A DNA stretch of 64,000 nucleotides from Plantago ovata (lineage: Eukaryota; Streptophyta; Magnoliopsida; Lamiales; Plantaginaceae). Location: contig CM051457.1 of the NCBI GenBank assembly GCA_028274465.1, positions 28,431,313-28,495,312 of the forward strand, in the 5' to 3' direction. Position 1 is the first letter of the stretch. Each line of letters opens with the position of its first letter. A model generated the notes under the pieces. The model worked only from the letters and a program-made list of their open reading frames with translations. It was not told where the DNA came from and made no database searches. The translations under genes were made by a program, and so were the position numbers. Below, one piece after another: positions 13,675-23,863 of the stretch.

Positions 13675-14600
13675 CCTGCCATGTGATGATACATTGTTTG
13701 ATCTGTAAGCTGCCATTGCCTGAATTGTCCCTTCTCACTCCCCATGGCTGATCTGATAGCGCATGCTAGTATCTTTTCAAAGCGGATTGCTGGTTTAAGT
13801 CGCAATGCGTTTCTCCAAAACCAATATTTACTCTGAAGGTGTTGGGGAAGGAAGTATGTGGCGCAGATACGAGGATGAGAGCGTGACCATGCTGTTGGAT
13901 TCTCTGTCTCCACGTGTACAGATTGTACTCCCCCCTATGTCTAGAAGGGAGACCGGTCCTTGTCTCCATTGCTGCCTGATTTATATTTGTTGATACCTCA
14001 GATTCAAGTGAAAGGCAAGTTGTGTGTTCTGGTTTATAAAACATAGTCTAGTCTGTGAGCCAATGATGTAATCCAATGTGTTGCTTGAGATAAGATAGTT
14101 TTTCCTTTTTTTCACTAACATTATTGTAATTGAATTTGTGTGCTCTAGGGGATTTTTTGGTCAAGGTGAATTCATTAGTCTCTTCCTGCTTTGCCTGTTC
14201 CCTGTTGAATCTCTCCTGTTTAGAGCTGTGTTATGATATTCAACTTCAGTAAGATTGAACCGAGTAATAGCCTGTTGACAATTGTGCTAACCAAGCATAA
14301 TATGAATAAACTTTCACAAGAATCAATGGATATGGTGAACAGTGTTCTTAATAAGCATATCTGTCTAACAAAGATTATGAATCGGATGACAGGAAAACAA
14401 ACATCGTTACATACACCGTGTATGCAGGTTTTCCATGACAAAATTATGATAATATCATATGTATGATGTATCTGTACCATTCCTCTAATGCTGGTTCTGT
14501 CAAAACTCTGAGGTCCTAGAAAGATTCTCAGCCATAAGAGTATGTTATCCAGAACAACAATCGAACAACCAAGCAAAGTCCTCTACAGTGCTCCTCAATC
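13675..14600 (+). other. AUG5 3' flank
   Basis: This holds the AUG5 3' untranslated region and flank. The piece at about 13925-14190 has a second, diverged copy at about 15035-15245. The piece at 14400-14600 resembles the upstream flank of the intact proline-rich gene (about 23350-23650), with shared words such as 'tccatgacaaaat' and 'cctctaatgctggt'. Short ORFs here are not coding. Confidence 0.6.
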
Positions 14601-14611
14601 CCCATCTTTGT

Positions 14612-14825
14612 TGGAGAGTTTGATGTCCATCTTCCTTACGCAATTAGTAAATATCTCAGGGAAATCAAGGGATAGGGATGTACTGTAGAATTAATCATCA
14701 AGCCTACGTCTCAACTCAAGAGAAGGACGGTAATATGTTTTCACTTTTCACAGCAGGGATTCTCACATTTAAGCCCCAAGTACAGCCTCAAATATGTGAA
14801 CACCAACCATAAAGGCTGTCAGAAA
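14612..14825 (+). pseudogene. Fragment of a proline-rich (Ole e 1-like) gene
   Basis: Translated similarity to exon 2 of the intact gene at 23864-24877: GEFDVHLPYAISKYLREIKG versus GEFEVHLPYATSKYLRKIKG, then CTVELI, then matches to the LRLNSKEGRKYVFTAGILTFKPQVQPQ stretch in shifting frames. It has an in-frame stop after KG, loses about 40 bp that encode the SNEPYC region, and contains small insertions. No exon 1 with a signal peptide is present upstream. It is a non-functional duplicate. Confidence 0.85.
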
Positions 14826-15034
14826 TTCAAGCATCCATCACTTATCAGAAGAACTCAGCCTCAGTTCGCCAGTTTGTGAGACTCCTAATTCGTTTCTGTC
14901 AGAGCCCCCAAATTCAGAAGTCCTAATTGACGATTAAATCTGAATTGGGAATATTCAAGTTGCTGTCCAAATAAAGTTCTCAACAGCCCTTCAGTTTTCC
15001 TGCTTTCCTCAAGTTGCAAACAGAGTACAAAGCA

Positions 15035-15245
15035 GCTGACTGTGGCTCCCTATGTCTAGAATGGAGGCAGGGTCTGTGTTTTCCTTGTCCCCTGATTCTA
15101 TAGTATGTGAGCCAAAGTTGACATTGTTGTAATCCGGTGTGGTACTTGAGTTATTTTTTTCCTTTTTTCATTTTAACTAACAATATTCTAATTTAATTTG
15201 TCGTTAGATTGTTTTGTCAAGTTGAAATCATTAGTCTCCGTAGTT
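15035..15245 (+). repeat. Diverged duplicate of the AUG5 3' flank
   Basis: Shares order and wording with 13925-14190: 'ccctatgtctagaa(g/t)g', 'gtgagcca', 'gtaatcc(a/g)(a/g)tgtg', 'tttcactaac' or similar, and 'ttttgtcaagttgaa...cattagtctc'. It lies between the proline-rich pseudogene and the first NLR, so the pseudogene is bracketed by two copies of the same flank. Confidence 0.75.
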
Positions 15246-15431
15246 TTGGTGCTTGAATTATAAACAAATGAACTAGGGACTTGGGAGAAAGTTTACACTA
15301 ATTCTTTAATTATGGTAAGTCAGTCTCCATAATAACTGGATCTGAATTCTCTCTGCTTTCACATACGGCCATATTCAGCATCTGAAATCTTTTAGCTTCC
15401 AAATTATCTCCAATTTGAATTTACACTTGAG

Positions 15432-18056
15432 ATGGCAGAAGCATATGCAGCTCTGGTCTCTCTTATGAATGTCCTAAACCGAGTCCAGCATCCTACTTGC
15501 CCTGCTACTTTTCACAAATTGCAACTACAATCTCTCTTCTCTAGTGCTACTTTTTTAGTCAATTTTTTTGAGTCTTACTCCCACAGTATAAGCAAAGAGT
15601 TAGAAAGGAAAATTACAGGTGCAGCATATAGAGTTCAAGATAAAATTGAATCGTATCTTGTTGTCAAAATTCATGCAAGGCGTGCTAGAAAAGTTGCTGA
15701 TCGCATTCATGCTAGATTCGCCATGTTGCGTTACACCTTCTTGCAGAAAGATCTAGAGAGAGCAATCAAGGGAATGGATCTCATCATCACTGAAGCAATG
15801 GAAGTTCAACAGAAGAGAGGTGAAAAGAATCAGCCGCCAAGAAGCACTTTAAATGTTGGGTCATCAGCAGTGATGCCAAGCGAAACGATCAAGATTGTGG
15901 GTTTTGACGAGGAGCTGAACAGGTTGCTGGAGCAGCTCGTCACATATCAATCCAGTCGAGAAATCATCTCAGTAGTTGGCATGGCAGGGATAGGTAAGTC
16001 AACTCTTGCTAGAAGTGTTTATACTCATCCATATGTGCGAGATCAGTTTCATGTTAAAGCTTGGGTAACGATATCTCAAGTTTATGATGCTAAAACAATT
16101 ATTCGTCCCTTGTTACATGATCTTGGTGTTCGTGTAATAGACGATGATGCACACTTAGGAGACCAATTGTATAAATATCTATTCGGCAGGAAGTATCTCA
16201 TTGTAGTAGACGATATATGGGATAGCCAGGCATGGGATGAGATACGCAGGTTCTTGCCTGACAACAATAATGGGAGTAGAGTATTACTAACCACTAGGCT
16301 TCTGAATGTTGCACTCACTGTTGGCTCGTGTGTTCCATATGAGATGCATCTCCTAAACGATGAAAGAAGTTGGGATTTACTCTCCAAAAAGGTGTTTGGG
16401 CAACAAGTTTACCCTGCTGAACTGGAAATATATGGCAAAGAGATAGCCAAGAGTTGCAAAGGGCTTCCCTTGGCTATAGTTGTAATTGGCGGAATGCTTA
16501 AAATGCATGATTGCACTACAGAGTATTGGGAAAATGTTGCAAGAAATATAAGCTCCATCATAAGTCGAGAAGACAATGAGAACTGCTTGAAGATATTATG
16601 TTTGAGTTACCATGAGTTGCCTATTCATTTAAGACCTTGTTTCTTGTACATGTCGATTTTCCCAGAAGATCACGACATTCGTGTCTCTGAAGTCACTATG
16701 TTATGGGCTGCAGATGGTTTCTTAAAACCCAATGGAGATGATACTTTGGAGGAGGTTGCTTTAGAGAATCTGAAGGATCTTATCAGCAGAAACCTTATTA
16801 TGGTGAAGAAGCGAGATTCAAGGGGACGCATGAAACATTTAATTGTCCATGATTCAGTAAGGGACATGTGTATTAGAGAAGCTCAAAAGGAGGGGTTTCT
16901 TTATGTGGATGGTGGTGAAAGAGCAATTGAATGTCAACGCCGTTTTGCTCTTCATGGTTCTGGTCATGTATCTTTTCCTACTGCACGACAAGAAAGACTT
17001 GTTCGATCTTTTATCTCGTTTGGCAAAAGGACTAGCCGCCTTGACATGCCTTTTGTAAGCCTGTTACAAGTATTTCTTGTGTTCTATAAAGGAACTACTC
17101 CGAAGGATATTGCTCAGCTTCCCAATTTACGATTCATAAGATTGTTTGGCTATCGCAGTTATTGGCAGTTTAATGCTGTTGCCTTGTTTACTTCAATATC
17201 CTTTCTGTGGAACCTAGAGACCTTAATTGTCGACGTTCCAGATAGAATTCGTCTCAGTGAATCGTACAGCCTACCAGTTGAAATTTGGGAGTTGCCACAC
17301 ATTAAGCATCTCGTGTTCTCTGAAGCAGTCATCTTGCCGGATCCTCACACCGATTCTGTTCTTAACAATCTGCAGACACTTACAAATGTAAGAATTTTGA
17401 GTAAAGAGGTGCTTCATAGGATTCCAAACATAAAGGATTTGGGGATTCAGCCACCTTGCTTTTGGAACTTGGTTCATTGTCTTACACTTGAAGTGCTATA
17501 TCTTGATCGAGGCGTAAATTTTTATTCTGATGTGCTGAATACCATCAACTTGTTTCCTATCCATCTCAAAAAGTTGACTTTATCTCGTTGTGATATCCCA
17601 TGGGATAGAATGACACTTGTTGGTTCGCTGCCGAATCTTGAAGTGCTCAAACTCAGGCGGGGTTCTTTCATAGGCGAAGAATGGAATTCAACTGAAGGGG
17701 AATTTAAGAGCCTGAAAGTGTTGTCAATTGTAGATTGCAATTTTCTGGAGACCTGGATGGTAGAGGACTGGTCTCATTTTCCTTGCCTCGAGCATTTGAG
17801 TCTTCGAAGCTTGGAGAATTTGGAGGAAGTCCCTCAGGTCTTCGGAGAATCAATGACTCTGAAATCAATACGGATGGAAAGGTGCAAGAGTTCTGTTGTT
17901 ATATCAGCAAAGCAAATATTGGATGAACAAGAGAGCTTGGGTAACTATGACCTTACGGTAGAAGCTCTTTATCCATTGGTGGTCAGTAAGGAGCAACACA
18001 CAGAGTTGGAGAGCTTGGCATCTGATAGGTTTCATGTTCAGTTACGCCAATGGTAG
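15432..18056 (+). CDS. CC-NB-ARC-LRR immune receptor, R1A/R1B-like (copy 1)
   Basis: A single-exon ORF of 874 residues. Order: R1-type coiled coil (1-135); NB-ARC with P-loop GMAGIGKST (183-191), kinase-2 LIVVDDIW (256-263), RNBS-B GSRVLLTTR (281-289), GLPLA (344-348), RNBS-D CFLYMSIFPED (403-413) and an MHD-type motif that reads VHD (472-474); then leucine-rich repeats to the C-terminus. This is an intracellular NLR of the type that detects pathogen effectors and triggers cell-death immunity through nucleotide exchange. All key NB-ARC residues are present, so it could be functional. It is a tandem partner of the NLR at 19256, about 80% identical by eye, with matching upstream and downstream flanks. 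The effector is unknown. Confidence 0.95.
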   Translation: MAEAYAALVSLMNVLNRVQHPTCPATFHKLQLQSLFSSATFLVNFFESYSHSISKELERKITGAAYRVQDKIESYLVVKIHARRARKVADRIHARFAMLRYTFLQKDLERAIKGMDLIITEAMEVQQKRGEKNQPPRSTLNVGSSAVMPSETIKIVGFDEELNRLLEQLVTYQSSREIISVVGMAGIGKSTLARSVYTHPYVRDQFHVKAWVTISQVYDAKTIIRPLLHDLGVRVIDDDAHLGDQLYKYLFGRKYLIVVDDIWDSQAWDEIRRFLPDNNNGSRVLLTTRLLNVALTVGSCVPYEMHLLNDERSWDLLSKKVFGQQVYPAELEIYGKEIAKSCKGLPLAIVVIGGMLKMHDCTTEYWENVARNISSIISREDNENCLKILCLSYHELPIHLRPCFLYMSIFPEDHDIRVSEVTMLWAADGFLKPNGDDTLEEVALENLKDLISRNLIMVKKRDSRGRMKHLIVHDSVRDMCIREAQKEGFLYVDGGERAIECQRRFALHGSGHVSFPTARQERLVRSFISFGKRTSRLDMPFVSLLQVFLVFYKGTTPKDIAQLPNLRFIRLFGYRSYWQFNAVALFTSISFLWNLETLIVDVPDRIRLSESYSLPVEIWELPHIKHLVFSEAVILPDPHTDSVLNNLQTLTNVRILSKEVLHRIPNIKDLGIQPPCFWNLVHCLTLEVLYLDRGVNFYSDVLNTINLFPIHLKKLTLSRCDIPWDRMTLVGSLPNLEVLKLRRGSFIGEEWNSTEGEFKSLKVLSIVDCNFLETWMVEDWSHFPCLEHLSLRSLENLEEVPQVFGESMTLKSIRMERCKSSVVISAKQILDEQESLGNYDLTVEALYPLVVSKEQHTELESLASDRFHVQLRQW

Positions 18057-19255
18057 TCCAGGTAACCATTCATTTTCGAGCCATTCTCATACGTAAATTT
18101 GGTTACTTTTATTTTTATAGTACTTGTATGCATCTGTGTGACTGTCTCTTCTAGTTCCTGCATATAACTGATATGCTATCAGTATAATGTTGCAAGCAAA
18201 ATTATCTGAAATTTCAATATGAACAATAAATATATAGGTAACCTTTCTTTTCAGATTTTAGAATTAGGAGTTGTATATATGTCAGATGAAAATGAAGCAC
18301 GTCTGGTTAAGTTCACACAAGTCCTTTTTTCTGCTGCATACTTTAAAGTATGCTGGTTTGCCTGTAACAGTTTACGCGCCGTATGATGTTAATACTACAA
18401 AGTACTAAGGCCTAAATGCTGGAGCTTGTGGTGACACTTGTGGGCTTCTGGCATTTTGTATGACTATGTTGGATGTTTTTGAGAGCATATGATTTGGTGA
18501 TTTTGGAATCTAGCTGGGAACAATGTTACTGTGTACAGTAACTAGTAAGTAATGTTTACTGTAATCTCATGTTAGCTGATCAGTTGACTCCACAGATGTT
18601 AACTTTCTAACTATCCAATCATTCCACTGTGGATATTGTATTAATTTGAGAGAAAACAACTACTTAGAAAGTTTATTATGAAATGGGGAAATACCAAATG
18701 TTACTCGTTCTTATTTTCTAACTTTGCACATATGTCACTAAAATAAGCGTATTAGGATATTTAGTTTTCCATTCTTAAATCAGTTTTTAGGTATGAATTA
18801 CTTAGTTTCAAGTTGCAGATTTACTTTAAAAAGTTACATTTAACAAAGATGAAAGGAAAACTCGTACCAGAACTCCCGAAGTAGGAGCCAAACTGCCAAA
18901 TTATATAACACAGCTGGCCAGCTGGGATTTGGCGAAGTTAAAGCCTTAAAGCATCGCACAATAGTCAAGATTTTGGGGCTTGAATTATAAACAAATGCAT
19001 GCATGTGGCCCCGCCACTAATTAACAAATGAACTTGGGAGAAATGACTGTAAAAGTTCATCTGGCAAATAATATTTTGTTCCAATTCTTTAATTATGGTG
19101 GAGTGAGTGATAGTAGTAGTACACTTTAGTCTCCATATCTGCATCTGAGGTCTCTTCTTTCACATAATCTCTTTACATAGTTGCATCTGAAGCTGAAATC
19201 CTTCAGCTTTCCAAATAATCACCAATCTGAGTAAAGTTCACAGAGTCAAGTTGAG
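18057..19255 (+). other. Between the tandem NLRs: duplicated 3' and 5' flanks
   Basis: 18057-18540 matches the region after the second NLR (22491-22950), including 'gtcagatgaaaatgaagca' and 'ctgctgcat(a/g)cttt(a/g)aagtatgctggttt'. 18960-19255 matches the region before the first NLR (15245-15431), including 'cttgaattataaacaaatg' and 'aattctttaattatggt'. The duplicated unit was therefore larger than the coding region. No other gene is seen. Confidence 0.75.
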
Positions 19256-22200
19256 ATGGCAGAAGCATATGCAGCTCTGGTCTCTCTTATGAATGTCCTA
19301 AACCGAGTCCAGCATCCTACTTGCCCTGCTACTTTTGACAAATCACACATACAATCTCTGTTCCACAAAATCAGTGAGTTGGTTGATTTCGTTGAGGCTT
19401 ATTCCCAGAGTATAAGCAAAGGGTTAGAGAGGAAAATTGCAGATGCAGCTTATGCAGCTCAAGATCAAATTGAATCATATCTTGTATTCAAAATTCATGC
19501 AAGGTGTGCCAGGAAAATAGCTGATCGAATTCGTGTGAGATTTTCCAGGAGGCGATATTGTTGGTAATATAGGGTGTGATAATCTTGGAATACTTCTTTG
19601 GATCGTGTAGTCACTTTCCAAACAAGATAATTCGACCCTACAGTTGTTGCCGGGGTTACACGAATTCATTGTTGGGATAATCCAAGAAGGCAATCTTATT
19701 CAGGCAATATGAATTTCGATCAGAAAGTAGAGAGGATGTATGAGTTTTCGTTGTACTTATTTTGGAGACTGATCGCTTCAATAAATAGAAGCGAAAAGGT
19801 GTGAACGAAGTGGTGTATCTGTTCAGAACGAAGTGTATGAACGAAAGGTCACGTTAGTTCACGAACAAGCCTGTTCGTTCACGAAGAGTTGCAAAAAGGT
19901 CGGGGCGCTGCCCCGCACCCCGCTCGCTGACCTGGCAGCAAGACCCCAGCCAGGGGCTACGCCCCTTGGAACCCCGCAGGGGCGCTGCCCCTCGACCCCG
20001 CAAGGGGGCGCAGCCCCCTTGACCCCCGCTTCGTATTCGTGGTCGATAACTCGTTGGCTCAACAAGCGTGCACTCCGCACTACCCAAACTTGTTCCGAGC
20101 TCAACGAGAGATCGCATCAGTCTCTAGCAGATCGATTACTACTAAAATGAATTGATGACACTAAAATCACCAACAGATATTCATTCTTGCAGAAAGATCT
20201 AGAGAAAACAATCAATGGAGTGGATCTCATAATCCGTGAAGCCATGGAAGTTCAGCAGAAGAAAGGTGAAAAGGATCTGGAAGCAATACGCACTGTGAAT
20301 GTTGGCCTGTCACCTAGCGAAACGATCAATGTTCTGGGATTTGAGGAGGAGTTAAACAGGTTGCTGGAACAGCTCGACACGAATCAATCCTGTCAAGAAA
20401 TCATCCCTGTTGTTGGCATGGCAGGGATAGGTAAGTCGACTCTCGCTAGAAGTGTTTATAATCATACATATGTTCGAGACCAGTTTGATTTCAAAGCTTG
20501 GGTAACAGTATCTCAAGTTTATGATGCTAAAACAATTATTCGTCCGTTGTTACATGATCTTGGTGTTCGTGAAATAGACGATGATGTACCATTAGGAGAC
20601 CAATTGTATAAATATCTATTCGGGAGGAAGTACTTCATCGTAGTAGATGATGTATGGGATAGCAAGGCGTGGGATGAGATAAGCAGGTTCTTGCCTGATA
20701 ACCACAATGGGAGTAGAGTATTACTAACCACTAGGATTCTTAATGTTGCACTCACTGTTGGTTCGTGTGGTCCTCATGAAATGCAGCTCCTAGATGATGA
20801 AAAGAGTTGGGATTTACTTTCCAAAAAGGTGTTTGGGCAACAAGCTTGCCCTGCTGAACTGGAAATGTATGGGAAAGAGATAGCCAAGAGTTGCAAAGGC
20901 CTTCCTCTGGCTATAATTGCCATTGGTGGAATGCTGAAAGTGCATGATTGCACTCTAGAGTATTGGAAAGATGTTGCCAATAATATAAGCTCCATCATAA
21001 GTCGAGAAGACAATGAGCACTGTTTGAAGATATTATCTTTAAGTTACCATGAGTTGCCTATCCGTTTAAGACCTTGTTTCCTGTACATGGCAACTTTTCC
21101 AGAAGATCACGAGATTCGTGTCTCTGAAGTCACCATGTTATGGGCTGCAGATGGTTTTTTAAAACCAAACGTGGAAGGTTCTCTTGAGGCAGCTGCTTTA
21201 GAGAATCTAAAAGATCTTATCAGCAGAAACCTTATTATGGTGAAGAAGCGAGATTCACGTGGATGTATCAAATCTTTAATTGTCCATGATTTAGTAAGGG
21301 AGCTTGGTATTAGAGAAGCTAAAATGGATAGATTTCATTATGTCCATGATGTTGTCAGAGCAAAAGAATGTCAGCACTGTTTTGTTTTTCATCATTCTAG
21401 TCGGGTGTCTTTTCCTACAATGCGACAAAAAAGACTTGCTCGGTCATTTGTCTCGTTTAGTAAGTGGACTGCTAGCCAACCTGACATGCCTTTTGTGAGC
21501 TTGTTAAGAATTTTGTTTGTGTCGGGAGAACGAACTACTCCAAAGGATGTTGCTCAGCTCCCCAATTTACGATTTATAAGAATTTTTGGTGGTTGGAAGT
21601 TTTATCCTAATGCCTTGTTTTCTTCAACATCCTTTCTGTGGAATCTAGAAACCTTAATTGTTGATGTCCCAGGTAGATACCCTCGATATTCCAGTTACTA
21701 CAGTCTACCGGTTGAAATTTGGGAGTTGCCACTCCTTAAGCATCTCATCTTCTCTAAACCAGTCATCTTGCCAAATCCTCGCACTGATTCTGTTCTTAAC
21801 AATCTGCAGACACTTAAAAGTGTAAGAATTTTGAGTCAAGAGGTGCTATATAGATTTCCAAACATAAAGGATTTGGGGATTCTGCCACCTTGCTTTTGGA
21901 ACTTGGTTCATTGTCATAAACTTGAAGAGCTATATCTTGATCGAGGCGTAAATGTTTATTCTGATGTGCTGAATACTGTCAAGTTGTTTCCTGATTCTCT
22001 AAAAAAGTTGACTATATCTCGTTGTGATATCCAGTGGGACAGAATGACACTTGTTGGTTCATTACCGAATCTGGAAGTACTCAAACTAAGGCAAGGCTCT
22101 TTCATGGGCGAAGAGTGGATTTCAAATGAAGGAGAATTTCAGAGCCTGAAATTGCTGTCCATTAAAGATTGCCATTTTCTGGAAAACTGGATAGTAGAGG

Positions 22201-22490
22201 AATGTTCTCATTTTCCATGCCTCGAGCATTTGAGTCTTCATAAGTTGGAGAATTTGGAGGAAGTCCCTCAGGTTTTTGGAGAATCAGTGACTCTTAAATC
22301 ACTCCGGTTGGAAAGGTGCAAGAGTTCTGTTGTTATATCAGCAAAACAAATATTAGATGAACAAGAGAGCTTGGGTTATGATGACCTTACAGTAGAAGCT
22401 CTTTATCCATTGGTGGTCAGTAAGGAGCAGCATACAGAGTTGAAGAGCTTGGCATCTGATAGGTTTCATGTTCAGTTACGCCAATGGTAG
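19256..22490 (+). CDS. CC-NB-ARC-LRR immune receptor, R1A/R1B-like (copy 2), split by an LTR insertion
   Basis: Codons 1-101 run from ATG 19256, then an LTR (19559-20175) interrupts codon TAT of RRRYSFLQ and brings a stop at 19565. Past the LTR the frame is open from 20176 to TAG 22490, with P-loop GMAGIGKST, FIVVDDVW, GSRVLLTTR, GLPLA, CFLYMATFPED and VHD, and LRRs to the same C-terminus as copy 1. A GTGAGA at 19535 (phase 0) and TTCATTCTTGCAG ending at 20192 would remove the whole LTR plus 12 residues in frame, giving an 858-residue protein. That intron is a prediction. Otherwise the gene is a pseudogene, or an N-truncated NLR started inside or after the LTR, for example at the ATG at 20244. 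The rest of the frame is intact, so the insertion is young or the product is still selected. Confidence 0.75.
19559..20175. mobile_element. Solo LTR (Ty1/copia-like) inside NLR copy 2
   Basis: The element begins TGTTGGTAATAT and ends AATCACCAACA: TG...CA ends within the inverted repeat TGTTGGT/ACCAACA. It is flanked by perfect 5-bp target duplications GATAT (19554-19558 and 20176-20180). Removing it and one GATAT restores the NLR codons CGA TAT TCA TTC found in copy 1 as RYTF. Length is 617 bp with no internal coding region, so it is a solo LTR or a very small LTR element. It contains an ATAAATAG TATA-like box at 19780-19788 and a GC-rich part with four hairpins. Copia-like assignment is inferred from the ends. 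Confidence 0.9.
19901..20020. other. Four GC-rich hairpins within the LTR
   Basis: Four short perfect stems with 3-nt loops: 19901-19915 (CGGGGC-gct-GCCCCG), 19952-19966 (AGGGGC-tac-GCCCCT), 19978-19992 (AGGGGC-gct-GCCCCT) and 20002-20020 (AAGGGGGC-gca-GCCCCCTT). They sit in a GC island unlike the AT-rich surroundings. Confidence 0.9.
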
Positions 22491-23740
22491 TCCAGTTAAC
22501 CATCCATTTCCGAGCCATTCTCATATATATTTAAAGTTTGGTTACTTCGATTTTGTACTTATATGTATCTGTGTGACTGTTTTCTGGTTCCGGCTTAACT
22601 GATATTCTATCAGCCCCAATGTTGCATAATTCTCTGATATTTTAATATGAACTATATATGAACAGGTAACCTTTCTTTGCAAGACTTTAGAATTACGAGT
22701 TGTATTTCAGTTGATCTGAAGAAATATGTTATGTCAGATGAAAATGAAGCATATCTGGTTCACCTCACACAAGTAGTTTTTTCTGCTGCATGCTTTGAAG
22801 TATGCTGGTTTCCCTGTAACAGTTTGTATGACTATATGTTGTTGGATGTTTTTGAGAGCATAGAATTTGGTGATTTTGGAATCAAGCAGGGAACAATGTT
22901 ACTATGTGCTTTAGCATATGCACAGTTCATCTTCCCTGCTACAGTGCTATGTTTACTGTAATCTCATGTTAGCTCAGTTGACTCCATGGATCTTAGTAAC
23001 TTTCAAACTAGAATGTCTTTTTAATTGTATATATCAGAGCCAGCGGATTGTATTAGCTAATTACATATGTGCTATACTTGGAGGGTTTTCTTGTGCAAAT
23101 TTCTCTTCAAACACTGGCCTGATCATAACGATGATATCCTCCGAGCAGAATATCAATCAGGGGCTACTGTGAACGGAAGAGCATTTGTTTTGTTCCCACA
23201 GCAGGAGTAAGACAATGCTGAATTGCTGCTGATAGATGTTTTCTGCATGAAGAGAACAGTTGATGCACTGAAGAACATATACACATTTCTGGTTTTGCAA
23301 AGACTCAATATCTTCTTGATAAAACACTTTGTGAACTAAGGACCAGAGGCAGGTTATCCATGACAAAATCATGCAATTAGCACATACTATCTACTCCAGT
23401 TTTCAGACACTTCTCTCATCAGTCAAATAAACTCACAGAGTTTCATTCAACCTGTTAAGGCCTCATGCACACTACACTGGACGCTTACCTGTACCTGAAC
23501 CTACTCTCCAAAGTCTAAATCATGCCTCTAATGCTGGTCAAGATATGTCAAAACTCTCAGATCCCCGAAACCTACCTAGATTCTCAACCACAAGTGTATG
23601 TTAGCTATGAACAATAACAAATAACCAAGCAAAGGATGGTGCTTCCTCTACATTTTACTTGTTGACCGGTTTAAGAAGGAATAGCTGGCTGTAATTTTCA
23701 GGTCACCTGTTTCTGCATCAGTAACATAGAAACCATGCTT
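22491..23740 (+). other. NLR copy 2 3' flank and intergenic
   Basis: 22491-22950 repeats the flank after NLR copy 1, probably 3' untranslated sequence. The remainder leads to the proline-rich gene promoter. ORFs here, such as the one at 22677, are not conserved in frame between the two flank copies and are not called. Confidence 0.55.
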
Positions 23741-23748
23741 TTTTCCAG

Positions 23749-23757
23749 TATAAATAG
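23749..23757 (+). promoter_or_regulatory. TATA box of the proline-rich protein gene
   Basis: TATAAATAG lies 107 bp before the ATG at 23864, a normal distance for a start site near 23785 and a short leader. The position is seen; function is inferred. Confidence 0.65.
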
Positions 23758-23863
23758 GTCTACACAGCTTGTACATTTCCATGACAAGTAACCAGAACAA
23801 CAATTTTATACAACAGTAAAGTACTTTCAATTTAGCATCTTGGAAACAGTTGTAAGTTTACAA

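Noticed and set aside
19833..20150. ORFs on both strands within the LTR (about 80-105 codons)
   Set aside because: They arise from the stop-poor GC island with hairpin repeats; both strands are open at once and no protein family fits.
22677..22961. A 94-codon ORF after NLR copy 2
   Set aside because: The matching flank after NLR copy 1 does not keep the frame, so it is untranslated duplicated sequence.
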